From Saccoglossus kowalevskii (lineage: Eukaryota > Hemichordata > Enteropneusta > Harrimaniidae), in the NCBI RefSeq assembly GCF_000003605.2, contig NW_003146487.1, forward strand, positions 1 through 25,156: a stretch of DNA of 25,156 nucleotides. The letters are read 5' to 3'. This document shows, one piece after another, positions 13,001-24,709 of the stretch; position 1 is the stretch's first letter, and the number at the start of each line of letters is the position of its first letter. The notes beneath the pieces were generated by a model. The model was given only the letters and a program-made list of their open reading frames with translations, was not told the DNA's origin and searched no databases. The position numbers and the translations under genes are program-made.

Positions 13001-13309
13001 ACAGCCTGTCTGATTTGAAGAGAACACACTAACATCACAGCCTGTCGGATTTGAAGAGAACACACTTACAACACAGCCTGTCTGATTTGACGAGAACACA
13101 CTTTCATCACAGTCTGTCTGATGTGAAGAGAACACACTTACAACACAGCTTGTCTGATGTGAAGAGAACACACTTACAACACAGCCTGTCTGATTTGAGG
13201 AGAACACACTTACAACACAGCCTGTCGGATTTGAGGGGAACACACTTACATCACAGACTGTCGGATTTGAGGAGAACACACTTACAACACAGCTTGTCTG
13301 ATTTGAAGA

Positions 13310-13324
13310 GAACACACAACACAG
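13310..13324. repeat. 32-bp unit with 4-bp deletion (site 3)
   Basis: It has the same junction and downstream series as at 7441. It lies inside the upstream copy of the 94-unit duplication. Confidence 0.92.
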
Positions 13325-15671
13325 CCTGTCTGATTTGAAGAGAACACACTTACAACACAGCCTGTCTGATTTGAGGAGAACGCACTTACAACACAGCATG
13401 TCTGATTTGAAGAGAACACACTTACAACACAGTCTGTCTGATTTGAAGAGAAAACACTTACAACACAGCCTGTCTGATTTGAAGAGAACACACTTACAAC
13501 ACAGTCTGTCTGATTTGAAGAGAACACACTTACAACACAGCCTGTCGGATTTGAGGAGAACACACTTACAACACAGCCTGTCTGATTTGAGGAGAACACA
13601 CTTACAACACAGCCTGTCGGATTTGAGGAGAACACACTTACAATACAGCCTGTCTGATTGGAGGAGAACACACTTACAACACAACCTGTCTGATTTGAAG
13701 AGAACACGCTTACAACACAGCCTCTCTGATTTGAAGAGAACACACTTACAACACAGCCTGTCTGATTTGAGGGGAACACACTTACAACACAGCCTGTCTG
13801 ATTTGAAGAGAACACACTTACAACACAGACTGTCTGATTTGAGGAGAACACACTTACAACACAGCCTGTCTGATTTGAAGAGAACACACTTACAACACAG
13901 CCTGTCTGATTTGAGGGGAACACACTTACATCACAGCCTGTCGGATTTGAGGAGAACACACTTACAACACAGCTTGTCTGATTTGAAGAGAACACACTTA
14001 CAACACAGCCTGTCTGATTTGAAGAGAACACACTTACAACACAGCCTGTCTGATTTGAGGAGAACACACTTACAACACAGCTTCTCTGATTTGAAGAGAA
14101 CACACTTACAACACAGCCTGTCTGATTTGAGGGGAACACACTTATAACACAGCCTGTCTGATTTAAAGAGAACACACTTACATCACAGCCTGTCGGATTT
14201 GAAGAGAACGCACTTACAACACAGCCTGTCGGATTTGAAGAGAACACACTTTCATCACAGTCTGTCTGATGTGAAGAGAACACACTTACAACACAGCTTG
14301 CCTGATGTGAAGAGAACACACTTACAACACAGCCTGTCTGATTTGAGGAGAACACACTTACAACACAGCCTGTCGGATTTGAGGAGAACACACTTACAAT
14401 ACAGCCTGTCTGATTGGAGGAGAACACACTTACAACACAGCCTGTCTGATTTGAAGAGAACACGCTTACAACACAGCCTCTCTGATTTGAAGAGAACACA
14501 CTTACAACACAGCCTGTCTGATTTGAGGGGAACACACTTACAACACAGCCTGTCTGATTTGAGGAGAACACACTTACAACACAGCCTGTCTGATTTGAAG
14601 AGAACACACTTACAACACAGCCTGTCTGATTTGAGGAGAATACACTCACAACACAGCCTGTCTGATTTGAAGAGAGCACACTTACAACGCAGCCTGTCTG
14701 ATTTGAAGAGAACACACTTACAACGCAGCTTGTCTGATTTGAAGAGAACACACTTACAACACAGCTTGTCTGATTTGAAGAGAACACACTTACAACACAG
14801 CCTGTCTGATTTGAAGAGAACACACTTACAACACAGCCTGTCTGATTTGAGGAGAACACACTTACAACACAGCCTGTCTGATTTGAGGAGAACGCACTTA
14901 CAACACAGCATGTCGGATTTGAAGAGAACACACTTTCATCACAGTCTGTCTGATGTGAAGAGAACACACTTACAACACAGCTTGCCTGATGTGAAGAGAA
15001 CACACTTACAACACAGCCTGTCTGATTTGAGGAGAACACACTTACAACACAGCCTGTCTGATTTGAAGAGAACACACTTACAACACAGCCTGTCTGATTT
15101 GAGGAGAACACACTTACAACACAGCCTGTCTGATTTGAAGAGAACACGCTTACAACACAGCCTCTCTGATTTGAAGAGAACACACTTACAACACAGCCTG
15201 TCTGATTTGAGGGGAACACACTTACAACACAGCCTGTCTGATTTGAGGAGAACACACTTACAACACAGCCTGTCTGATTTGAAGAGAACACACTTACAAC
15301 ACAGCCTGTCTGATTTGAGGAGAACACACTCACAACACAGCCTGTCTGATTTGAGGAGAACACACTTACAACACAGCCTGTCTGATTTGAAGAGAACACA
15401 CTTACAACACAGCCTGTCTGATTTGAAGAGAACACACTTACAACACAGCCTGTCTGATTTGAGGGGAACACAATTATAACACAGCCTGTCTGATTTGAAG
15501 AGAACACATTTACAACACAGCCTGTCTGATTTGAAGAGAGCACACTTTCATCACAGTCTGTCTGATGTGAAGAGAACACACTTACAACACAGCTTGTCTG
15601 ATGTGAAGAGAACACACTTACAACACAGCTTGTCTGATTTGAGGAGAACACACTTACAACACAGCCTGTCG

Positions 15672-16031
15672 GATTTGAGGAGAACACACTTACAATACAG
15701 CCTGTCTGATTGGAGGAGAACACACTTACAACACAGCCTGTCTGATTTGAAGAGAACACGCTTACAACACAGCCTCTCTGATTTGAAGAGAACACACTTA
15801 CAACACAGCCTGTCTGATTTGAGGGGAACACACTTACAACACAGCCTGTCTGATTTGAAGAGAACACACTTACAATACAGCCTGTCTGATTGGAGGAGAA
15901 CACACTTACAACACAGCCTGTCTGATTTGAAGAGAACACGCTTACAACACAGCCTCTCTGATTTGAAGAGAACATACTTACAACACAGCCTGTCTGATTT
16001 GAGGGGAACACACTTACAACACAGCTTGTCT
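15672..16031. repeat. 180-bp pentamer, tandem pair (pair 6)
   Basis: The series occurs twice (15672-15851, 15852-16031). It is a near copy of the pair at 12292; one private change, AACATACTTAC near 15971, is visible. Confidence 0.9.
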
Positions 16032-16121
16032 GATTTGAAGAGAACACACTTACAGCACAGCCTGTCTGATTTGAAGAGAACACACTTACAACACAGCCTG
16101 TCTGATTTGAGGGGAACAGAC

Positions 16122-16380
16122 TTATAACACAGCATGTCTGATTTGAGGAGAACACACATACAACACAGCCTGTCTGATTTGAGGGGAACACACTTACATC
16201 ACAGCCTGTCGGATTTGAGGAGAACACACTTACAACACAGCTTGTCTGATTTGAAGAGAACACACTTACAACACAGCCTGTCTGATTTGAAGAGAACACA
16301 CTTACAACACAGCCTGTCTGATTTGAAGAGAACACACTTACAACACAGCCTGTCTGATTTGAGGGGAACACAATTATAAC
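16122..16380. repeat. 7-unit cassette bounded by two TTATAAC units (copy 5)
   Basis: Boundary motifs lie at 16122 and 16374. It is 3380 bp downstream of copy 4 and matches it apart from the right boundary base change, as expected from the larger 94-unit duplication. Confidence 0.9.
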
Positions 16381-16689
16381 ACAGCCTGTCTGATTTGAAG
16401 AGAACACACTAACATCACAGCCTGTCGGATTTGAAGAGAACACACTTACAACACAGCCTGTCTGATTTGACGAGAACACACTTTCATCACAGTCTGTCTG
16501 ATGTGAAGAGAACACACTTACAACATAGCTTGTCTGATGTGAAGAGAACACACTTACAACACAGCCTGTCTGATTTGAGGAGAACACACTTACAACACAG
16601 CCTGTCGGATTTGAGGGGAACACACTTACATCACAGCCTGTCGGATTTGAGGAGAACACACTTACAACACAGCTTGTCTGATTTGAAGA

Positions 16690-16704
16690 GAACACACAAC
16701 ACAG
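16690..16704. repeat. 32-bp unit with 4-bp deletion (site 4)
   Basis: It lies exactly 3380 bp after site 3, in the downstream copy of the 94-unit duplication. The downstream series matches until about 17098. Confidence 0.92.
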
Positions 16705-17097
16705 CCTGTCTGATTTGAAGAGAACACACTTACAACACAGCCTGTCTGATTTGAGGAGAACGCACTTACAACACAGCATGTCTGATTTGAAGAGAACACA
16801 CTTACAACACAGTCTGTCTGATTTGAAGAGAACACACTTACAACACAGCCTGTCTGATTTGAAGAGAACACACTTACAACACAGTCTGTCTGATTTGAAG
16901 AGAACACACTTACAACACAGCCTGTCGGATTTGAGGAGAACACACTTACAACACAGCCTGTCTGATTTGAGGAGAACACACTTACAACACAGCCTGTCTG
17001 ATTTGAGGAGAACACACTTACAATACAGCCTGTCTGATTGGAGTAGAACACACTTACAACACAACCTGTCTGATTTGAAGAGAACACGCTTACAACA

Positions 17098-17195
17098 CAG
17101 CCCTGTCTGATTTGAAGAGAACACACTTACAACACAGCCTGTCTGATTTGATGAGAACACACTTACAACACAGCCTTCTGATTTGAAAGAGAACA
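17098..17195. other. Indel cluster at a block boundary
   Basis: An extra C (CAGCCCTGTCTG at 17098), a lost base (CAGCCTTCTG near 17174) and an extra A (TTGAAAGAG near 17187) lie within 100 bp. This is exactly where the match to 11880-13720 ends and the second family begins. Confidence 0.85.
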
Positions 17196-17704
17196 CACTT
17201 ACAACACAGCCTGTCTGATTTGAAGAGAACACACTTACAACACAGCCTGTCGGATTTGAGGAGAACACACTTACAACACAGCCTGTCAGATTTGAGGAGA
17301 ACACACTCACAACACAGCCTGTCTGATTTGAGCAGAACACACTTACAACACAGCCTGTCTGATTTGAAGAGAACACACATACAATACAGCCTGTCTGATT
17401 TGAAGAGAACACACTTACAACACAGCCTGTCTGATTTGAAGAGAACACACTTACAACACAGCCTGTCTGATTTGAGGAGAGCACACGTACAACGCAGCCT
17501 GTCTGATTTGAAGAGAACACACTTACAACACAGCCTGTCGGATTTGAGGAGAACACACTTACAACACAGCCTGTCGGATTTGAGGAGAACACACTTACAA
17601 CACAGCCTGTCTGATTTGAGGAGAACACACTTACAACACAGCTTGTCTGATTTGAAGAGAACACACTTACAACATAGCCTGTCTGATTTGAGGGGAACAC
17701 ACTT

Positions 17705-18915
17705 AAACACAGCCTGTCTGATTTGAAGAGAACACAATTACATCACAGCCCGTCGGATTTGAAGAGAACACACTTACAACACAGCCTGTCTGATTTGAAG
17801 AGAACACACTTTCATCACAGTCTGTCTGATGTGAAGAGAACACACTTACAACACAGCTTCTCTGATGTGAAGAGAACACACTTACAACACAGCCTGTCTG
17901 ATTTGAGGAGAGCACACATACAACACAGCCTGTCGGATTTGAGGAGAACACACTTACAATACTGCCTGTCTGATTGGAGGAGAACACACTTACAAAACAA
18001 CCTGTCTGATTTGAAGAAAACACGCTTACAACACAGCCTCTCTGATTTGAAGAGAACACACTTACAACACAGCCTGTCTGATTTGAGGGGAACACACTTA
18101 CAACACAGCCTGTCTGATTTGAAGAGAACACACTTACAACACAGCCTGTCTGATTTGAGGAGAACACACTTACAACACAGCCTGTCTGATTTGAGGAGAA
18201 CACACTTACAACACAGCCTGTCTGATTTGAAGAGAACACACTTACAACACAGCGTGTCTGATTTGAGGAGAACACACTTACAACACAGCCTGTCTGATAT
18301 GAGAACACACTTACAACACAGCCTTCTGATTTGAAGAGAACACACTTACAACACAGCCTGTCTGATTTGAAGAGAACACACTTACAACACAGCCTGTCTG
18401 ATTTGAGGGGAACACACTTACATCACAGAATGTCGGATTTGAGGAGAACATTCTTACAACACAGCTTGTCTGATTTGAAGAGAACACACTTACAACACAG
18501 CCTGTCTGATTTGAAGAGAACACACTTACAACACAGCCTGTCTGATTTGAGGAGAACACACTTACAACACAGCTCGTCTGATTTGAAGAGAACACACTTA
18601 CAACACAGCCTGTCTGATTTGAGGAGAACACACTTACAACACAGCCTGTCTGATTTGAAGAGAACACACTTACAACACAGCCTGTCTGATTTGAGTGGAA
18701 CACACTTACATCACAGCCTGTCGGATTTGAAGAGAACACACTTACAACACAGCCTGTCTGATTTGAAGAGAACACACTTTCATCACAGTCTGTCTGATGT
18801 GAAGAGAACACACTTACAACACAGCTTGTCTGATGTGAAGAGAACACACTTACAACACAGCCTGTCTGATTTGAGGAGAACACACTTACAACACAGCCTG
18901 TCTGATTTGAGGAGA
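17705..18915. repeat. Variant family block, downstream copy
   Basis: It has the same ordered rare markers as 2264-3315, about 15.4 kb away, but is longer. The interval between TTTCATCAC anchors is 968 bp here against 756 bp upstream, a gain of six units with 4 bp missing. The left edge follows a 1-bp loss (CACTTAAACAC at 17698). The right edge runs into the deletion-rich zone at 18916. Confidence 0.85.
18293..18330. repeat. Double-deleted unit pair (copy 1)
   Basis: GATATGAGAACAC lacks three bases relative to GATATGAAGAGAACAC. The next junction, CAGCCTTCTGATTTG, lacks one. Together they shift the phase by four. The same pair occurs at 22268. Confidence 0.88.
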
Positions 18916-19218
18916 ACACACTTACATACAGCCTGTCTGATTGGAAGAGAACACACTTACACACAGCCTGTCTGATGTGAAGAGAACACACTTACACACA
19001 GCCTGTCTGATTTGAAGAGACACACGTACACACAGCTTGTCTGATTGGAGAGAACACACATACACACAGCTTGTCTGATTGAGAGAACACACTACAACAC
19101 AGCCTGTCGGATTTGCGGAGAAAACACTTACAATACAGCCTGTTTGATTGGAGGAGAACACACTTACAACACAGCCTGTTGATTGAAGAGAACACGCTTA
19201 CAACACAGCCTCTCTGAT
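18916..19218. other. Deletion-riddled segment, 13 missing bases
   Basis: Counting against the 36-bp lattice, single bases are missing near 18926, 18959, 18995, 19020, 19031, 19050 and 19064. Three are missing around 19078-19092, two near 19181 and one near 19218. The running unit phase changes by exactly 13 across the segment, confirming the count. Typical forms are TTACACACAG for TTACAACACAG and AGAGACACAC for AGAGAACACAC. All changes are losses. Confidence 0.9.
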
Positions 19219-19466
19219 TGAAGAGAACACACTTACAACACAGCCTGTCTGATTTGAGGGGAACACACTTACAACACAGCCTGTCTGATTTGAAGAGAAC
19301 ACACTTACAATACAGCCTGTCTGATTGGAGGAGAACACACTTACAACACAGCCTGTCTGATTTGAAGAGAACACGCTTACAACACAGCCTCTCTGATTTG
19401 AAGAGAACACACTTACAACACAGCCTGTCTGATTTGAGGGGAACACACTTACAACACAGCCTGTCT
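19110..19466. repeat. 180-bp pentamer, tandem pair with damaged first copy (pair 7)
   Basis: The second copy (19287-19466) is intact. The first (19110-19286) has the same unit order but is 177 bp because of three missing bases (CCTGTTGATTGAAG near 19179 and CTCTGATTGAAG near 19213). It also has TGTTTGATTGG at 19141. Its first unit matches the rare opening unit at 10420. Confidence 0.85.
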
Positions 19467-20736
19467 GATTTGAAGAGAACACACTTACAGCACAGCCTGT
19501 CTGATTTGAAGAGAACACACTTACAACACAGCCTGTCTGATTTGAGGGGAACAGACTTATAACACAGCATGTCTGATTTGAGGAGAACACACATACAACA
19601 CAGCCTGTCTGATTTGAGGGGAACACACTTACATCACAGCCTGTCGGATTTGAGGAGAACACACTTACAACACAGCTTGTCTGATTTGAAGAGAACACAC
19701 TTACAACACAGCCTGTCTGATTTGAAGAGAACACACTTACAACACAGCCTGTCTGATTTGAGGGGAACACACTTACATCACAGCCTGTCGGATTTGAGGA
19801 GAACACACTTACAACACAGCTTGTCTGATTTGAAGAGAACACACTTACAACACAGCCTGTCTGATTTGAAGAGAACACACTTACAACACAGCCTGTCTGA
19901 TTTGAGGAGAACACACTTACAACACAGCTTCTCTGATTTGAAGAGAACACACTTACAACACAGCCTGTCTGATTTGAGGGGAACACACTTATAACACAGC
20001 CTGTCTGATTTGAAGAGAACACACTTACAACACAGCCTGTCGGATTTGAAGAGAACACACTTTCATCACAGTCTGTCTGATGTGAAGAGAACACACTTAC
20101 AACACAGCTTGCCTGATGTGAAGAGAACACACTTACAACACAGCCTGTCTGATTTGAGGAGAACACACTTACAACACAGCCTGTCGGATTTGAGGAGAAC
20201 ACACTTACAATACAGCCTGTCTGATTGGAGGAGAACACACTTACAACACAGCCTGTCTGATTTGAAGAGAACACGCTTACAACACAGCCTCTCTGATTTG
20301 AAGAGAACACACTTACAACACAGCCTGTCTGATTTGAGGGGAACACACTTACAACACAGCCTGTCTGATTTGAGGAGAACACACTTACAACACAGCCTGT
20401 CTGATTTGAAGAGAACACACTTACAACACAGCCTGTCTGATTTGAGGAGAACACACTCACAACACAGCCTGTCTGATTTGAGGAGAACACACTTACAACA
20501 CAGCCTGTCTGATTTGAAGAGAACACACTTACAACACAGCCTGTCTGATTTGAAGAGAACACACTTACAACACAGCCTGTCTGATTTGAGGGGAACACAA
20601 TTATAACACAGCCTGTCTGATTTGAAGAGAACACACTTACAACACAGCCTGTCTGATTTGAAGAGAGCACACTTTCATCACAGTCTGTCTGATGTGAAGA
20701 GAACACACTTACAACACAGCTTGTCTGATTTGAAGA

Positions 20737-20751
20737 GAACACACAACACAG
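20737..20751. repeat. 32-bp unit with 4-bp deletion (site 5)
   Basis: It has the same junction. Only one TTTCATCAC unit precedes it (20673), and its usual second GATGTG unit is absent. Several units that separate these markers at 13102-13310 are therefore missing here. Confidence 0.92.
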
Positions 20752-21337
20752 CCTGTCTGATTTGAAGAGAACACACTTACAACACAGCCTGTCTGATTTG
20801 AGGAGAACGCACTTACAACACAGCATGTCTGATTTGAAGAGAACACACTTACAACACAGTCTGTCTGATTTGAAGAGAACACACTTACAACACAGCCTGT
20901 CTGATTTGAAGAGAACACACTTACAACACAGTCTGTCTGATTTGAAGAGAACACACTTACAACACAGCCTGTCGGATTTGAGGAGAACACACTTACAACA
21001 CAGCCTGTCTGATTTGAGGAGAACACACTTACAACACAGCCTGTCGGATTTGAGGAGAACACACTTACAATACAGCCTGTCTGATTGGAGGAGAACACAC
21101 TTACAACACAACCTGTCTGATTTGAAGAGAACACGCTTACAACACAGCCTCTCTGATTTGAAGAGAACACACTTACAACACAGCCTGTCTGATTTGAGGG
21201 GAACACACTTACAACACAGCCTGTCTGATTTGAAGAGAACACACTTACAACACAGACTGTCTGATTTGAGGAGAACACACTTACAACACAGCCTGTCTGA
21301 TTTGAAGAGAACACACTTACAACACAGCCTGTCTGAT

Positions 21338-21769
21338 TTGAGGGGAACACACTTACATCACAGCCTGTCGGATTTGAGGAGAACACACTTACAACACAGC
21401 TTGTCTGATTTGAAGAGAACACACTTACAACACAGCCTGTCTGATTTGAAGAGAACACACTTACAACACAGCTTCTCTGATTTGAAGAGAACACACTTAC
21501 AACACAGCCTGTCTGATTTGAGGGGAACACACTTATAACACAGCCTGTCTGATTTGAAGAGAACACACTTACATCACAGCCTGTCGGATTTGAGGAGAAC
21601 ACACTTACAACACAGCTTGTCTGATTTGAAGAGAACACACTTACAACACAGCCTGTCTGATTTGAGGAGAACACACTTACAACACAGCTTCTCTGATTTG
21701 AAGAGAACACACTTACAACACAGCCTGTCTGATTTGAGGGGAACACACTTATAACACAGCCTGTCTGAT
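21338..21769. repeat. 6-unit tandem duplication (216 bp x 2)
   Basis: Two successive six-unit blocks (about 21338-21553 and 21554-21769) each run from a TTACATCAC unit through an AGCTTCTCT unit to a GGGGAACACACTTATAAC unit. TTATAAC motifs lie at 21533 and 21749, exactly 216 bp apart. The copies differ by AAG/AGG and AGG/AAG changes in two or three units. Confidence 0.82.
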
Positions 21770-22267
21770 TTGAAGAGAACACACTTACATCACAGCCTGT
21801 CGGATTTGAAGAGAACACACTTACAACACAGCCTGTCTGATTTGAAGAGAACACGCTTACAACACAGCCTCTCTGATTTGAAGAGAACACACTTACAACA
21901 CAGCCTGTCTGATTTGAAGAGAACACACTTACAACACAGCCTGTCTGATTTGAGGGGAACACACTTACAACACAGCCTGTCTGATTTGTAGAGAACACAC
22001 TTACAATACAGCCTGTCTGATTGGAGGAGAACACACTTACAACACAGCCTGTCTGATTTGAAGAGAACACGCTTACAACACAGCCTCTCTGATTTGAAGA
22101 GAACACACTTACAACACAGCCTGTCTGATTTGAGGGGAACACACTTACAACACAGCCTGTCTGATTTGAAGAGAACACACTTACAACACAGCCTGTCTGA
22201 TATGAAGAGAACACACTTACAACACAGCCTGTCTGATTTGAGGAGAACACACTTACAACACAGCCTG

Positions 22268-22305
22268 TCTGATATGAGAACACACTTACAACACAGCCTT
22301 CTGAT
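22268..22305. repeat. Double-deleted unit pair (copy 2)
   Basis: It has the same two deletions in the same adjacent units as at 18293, 3975 bp away. Since both are shared, they are most simply inherited through duplication rather than independent errors. Confidence 0.88.
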
Positions 22306-22410
22306 TTGAAGAGAACACACTTACAACACAGCTTGTCTGATGTGAAGAGAACACACTTACAACACAGCCTGTCTGATTTGAGGAGAACACACTTACAACA
22401 CAGCCTGTCG

Positions 22411-22770
22411 GATTTGAGGAGAACACACTTACAATACAGCCTGTCTGATTGGAGGAGAACACACTTACAACACAGCCTGTCTGATTTGAAGAGAACACGC
22501 TTACAACACAGCCTCTCTGATTTGAAGAGAACACACTTACAACACAGCCTGTCTGATTTGAGGGGAACACACTTACAACACAGCCTGTCTGATTTGAAGA
22601 GAACACACTTACAATACAGCCTGTCTGATTGGAGGAGAACACACTTACAACACAGCCTGTCTGATTTGAAGAGAACACGCTTACAACACAGCCTCTCTGA
22701 TTTGAAGAGAACACACTTACAACACAGCCTGTCTGATTTGAGGGGAACACACTTACAACACAGCCTGTCT
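22411..22770. repeat. 180-bp pentamer, tandem pair (pair 8)
   Basis: The series occurs twice (22411-22590, 22591-22770). A further single pentamer lies just upstream at 21983-22162; there the opening unit has GATTTGTAGAG, a private change. Confidence 0.9.
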
Positions 22771-23535
22771 GATTTGAAGAGAACACACTTACAACACAGC
22801 CTGTCTGATTTGAAGAGAACACACTTACAACACAGCCTGTCTGATTTGAAGAGAACACACTCACAACACAGCCTGTCTGATTTGAGGAGAACACACTTAC
22901 AACACAGCCTGTCTGATTTGAGGAGAACACACTTACATCACAGCCTGTCTGATTTGAAGAGAACACACTTACAACACAGCCTGTCTGATTTGAAGAGAAC
23001 ACACTTACATCACAGCCTGTCTGATGTGAAGAGAACACACTTTCATCACAGCCTGTCTGATGTGAAGAGAACACACTTACAACACAGCTGTCTGATGTGA
23101 AGAGAACACACTTACAACACAGCCTGTCTGATTTGAGGAGAACACACTTACAACACAGCCTGTTTAATTTGAGGAGAACACACTTACAATACAGCCTGTC
23201 TGATTGGAGGAGAACAAACTTACAACACAACCTGTCTGATTTGAAGAGAACACGCTTACAACACAGCCTCTCTGATTTGAAGAGAACACACTTACAACAC
23301 AGCCTGTCTGATTTGAGGGGAACACACTTACAACACAGCCTGTCTGATTTGAAGAGAACACACTTACAACACAGCCTGTCTGATTTGAGGAGAACACACT
23401 TACAACACAGCCTGTCTGATTTGAAGAGAACACACTTACAACACAGCCTGTCTGATTTGAGGGGAACACACTTACATCACAGCCTGTCGGATTTGAGGAG
23501 AACACACTTACAACACAGCTTGTCTGATTTGAAGA

Positions 23536-23550
23536 GAACACACAACACAG
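23536..23550. repeat. 32-bp unit with 4-bp deletion (site 6)
   Basis: It has the same junction; the next unit reads GATTTGACGAG, a private change. The downstream AGCATGTCTG block follows as at the other sites, but with AACACAC in place of AACGCAC, as at site 1. Confidence 0.92.
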
Positions 23551-24709
23551 CCTGTCTGATTTGACGAGAACACACTTACAACACAGCCTGTCTGATTTGA
23601 GGAGAACACACTTACAACACAGCATGTCTGATTTGAAGAGAACACACTTACAACACAGTCTGTCTGATTTGAAGAGAACACACTTACAACACAGCCTGTC
23701 TGATTTGAAGAAAACACACTTACAACACAGTCTGTCTGATTTGAAGAGAACACACTTACAACACAGCCTGTCGGATTTGAGGAGAACACACTTACAACAC
23801 AGCCTGTCTGATTTGAGGAGAACACACTTACAACACAGCCTGTCGGATTTGAGGAGAACACACTTACAATACAGCCTGTCTGATTGGAGGAGAACACACT
23901 TACAACACAACCTGTCTGATTTGAAGAGAACACGCTTACAACACAGCCTCTCTGATTTGAAGAGAACACACTTACAACACAGCCTGTCTGATTTGAGGGG
24001 AACACACTTACAACACAGCCTGTCTGATTTGAAGAGAACACACTTACAACACAGACTGTCTGATTTGAGGAGAACACACTTACAACACAGCCTGTCTGAT
24101 TTGAAGAGAACACACTTACAACACAACCTGTCTGATTTGAGGGGAACACACTTACATCACAGCCTGTCGGATTTGAGGAGAACACACTTACAACACAGCT
24201 GGTCTGATTTGAAGAGAACACACTTACAACACAGCCTGTCTGATTTGAAGAGAACACACTTATAACACAGCCTGTCTGATTTGAAGAGAACACACTTACA
24301 ACACAGCCTGTCGGATTTGAGGAGAACACACTTACAATACAGCCTGTCTGATTGGAGGAGAACACACTTACAACACAGCCTGTCTGATTTGAAGAGAACA
24401 CGCTTACAACACAGCCTCTCTGATTTGAAGAGAACACACTTACAGCACAGCCTGTCTGATTTGAGGGGAACACACTTACAACACAGCCTGTCTGATTTGA
24501 GGAGAACACACTTACAACACAGCCTGTCTGATTTGAAGAGAACACACTTACAACACAGCCTGTCTGATTTGAGGAGAACACACTCACAACACAGTCTGTC
24601 TGATTTGAAGAGAACACACTTACAACGCAGCTTGTCTGATTTGAAGAGAACACACTTACAACACAGCTTGTCTGATTTGAAGAGAACACACTTACAACAC
24701 AGCCTGTCT

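Larger units (their letters stand above)
11880..13720. repeat. 94-unit higher-order duplication, upstream copy
   Basis: It is colinear with 15260-17100 at a constant offset of 3380 bp (94 units minus the 4-bp deletion). Markers in register include the ACTCACAAC unit, CAATTATAAC at 12094, TTTCATCAC at 12166 and 13102, the pentamer pair, the 7-unit cassette and the deleted unit. By eye only a handful of substitutions separate the copies, for example CATCACAGACTG at 13253 and AGAAAACAC near 13450. The colinear stretch may extend further upstream with small unit gains; the edges are approximate. Confidence 0.85.
15260..17100. repeat. 94-unit higher-order duplication, downstream copy
   Basis: Partner of 11880-13720. 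The match stops abruptly near 17098, where an extra C appears (CAGCCCTGTCTG). After that the array switches to a different family resembling 2140-3300. Confidence 0.85.

Noticed and set aside
9506-13684. A 1,392-codon reverse-strand open frame
   Set aside because: Same artefact: forward and reverse frames are open over the same bases, and the frame changes register near 9848 and 13310 without interruption.
13282-17700. A 1,472-codon reverse-strand open frame encoding cysteine-rich 12-residue repeats
   Set aside because: It exists only because the unit is 36 bp and two reverse frames lack stops. It switches between those frames at indels, for example at the 4-bp deletions, which a selected protein would not tolerate. 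It has no credible start context, domain or non-repeat end.
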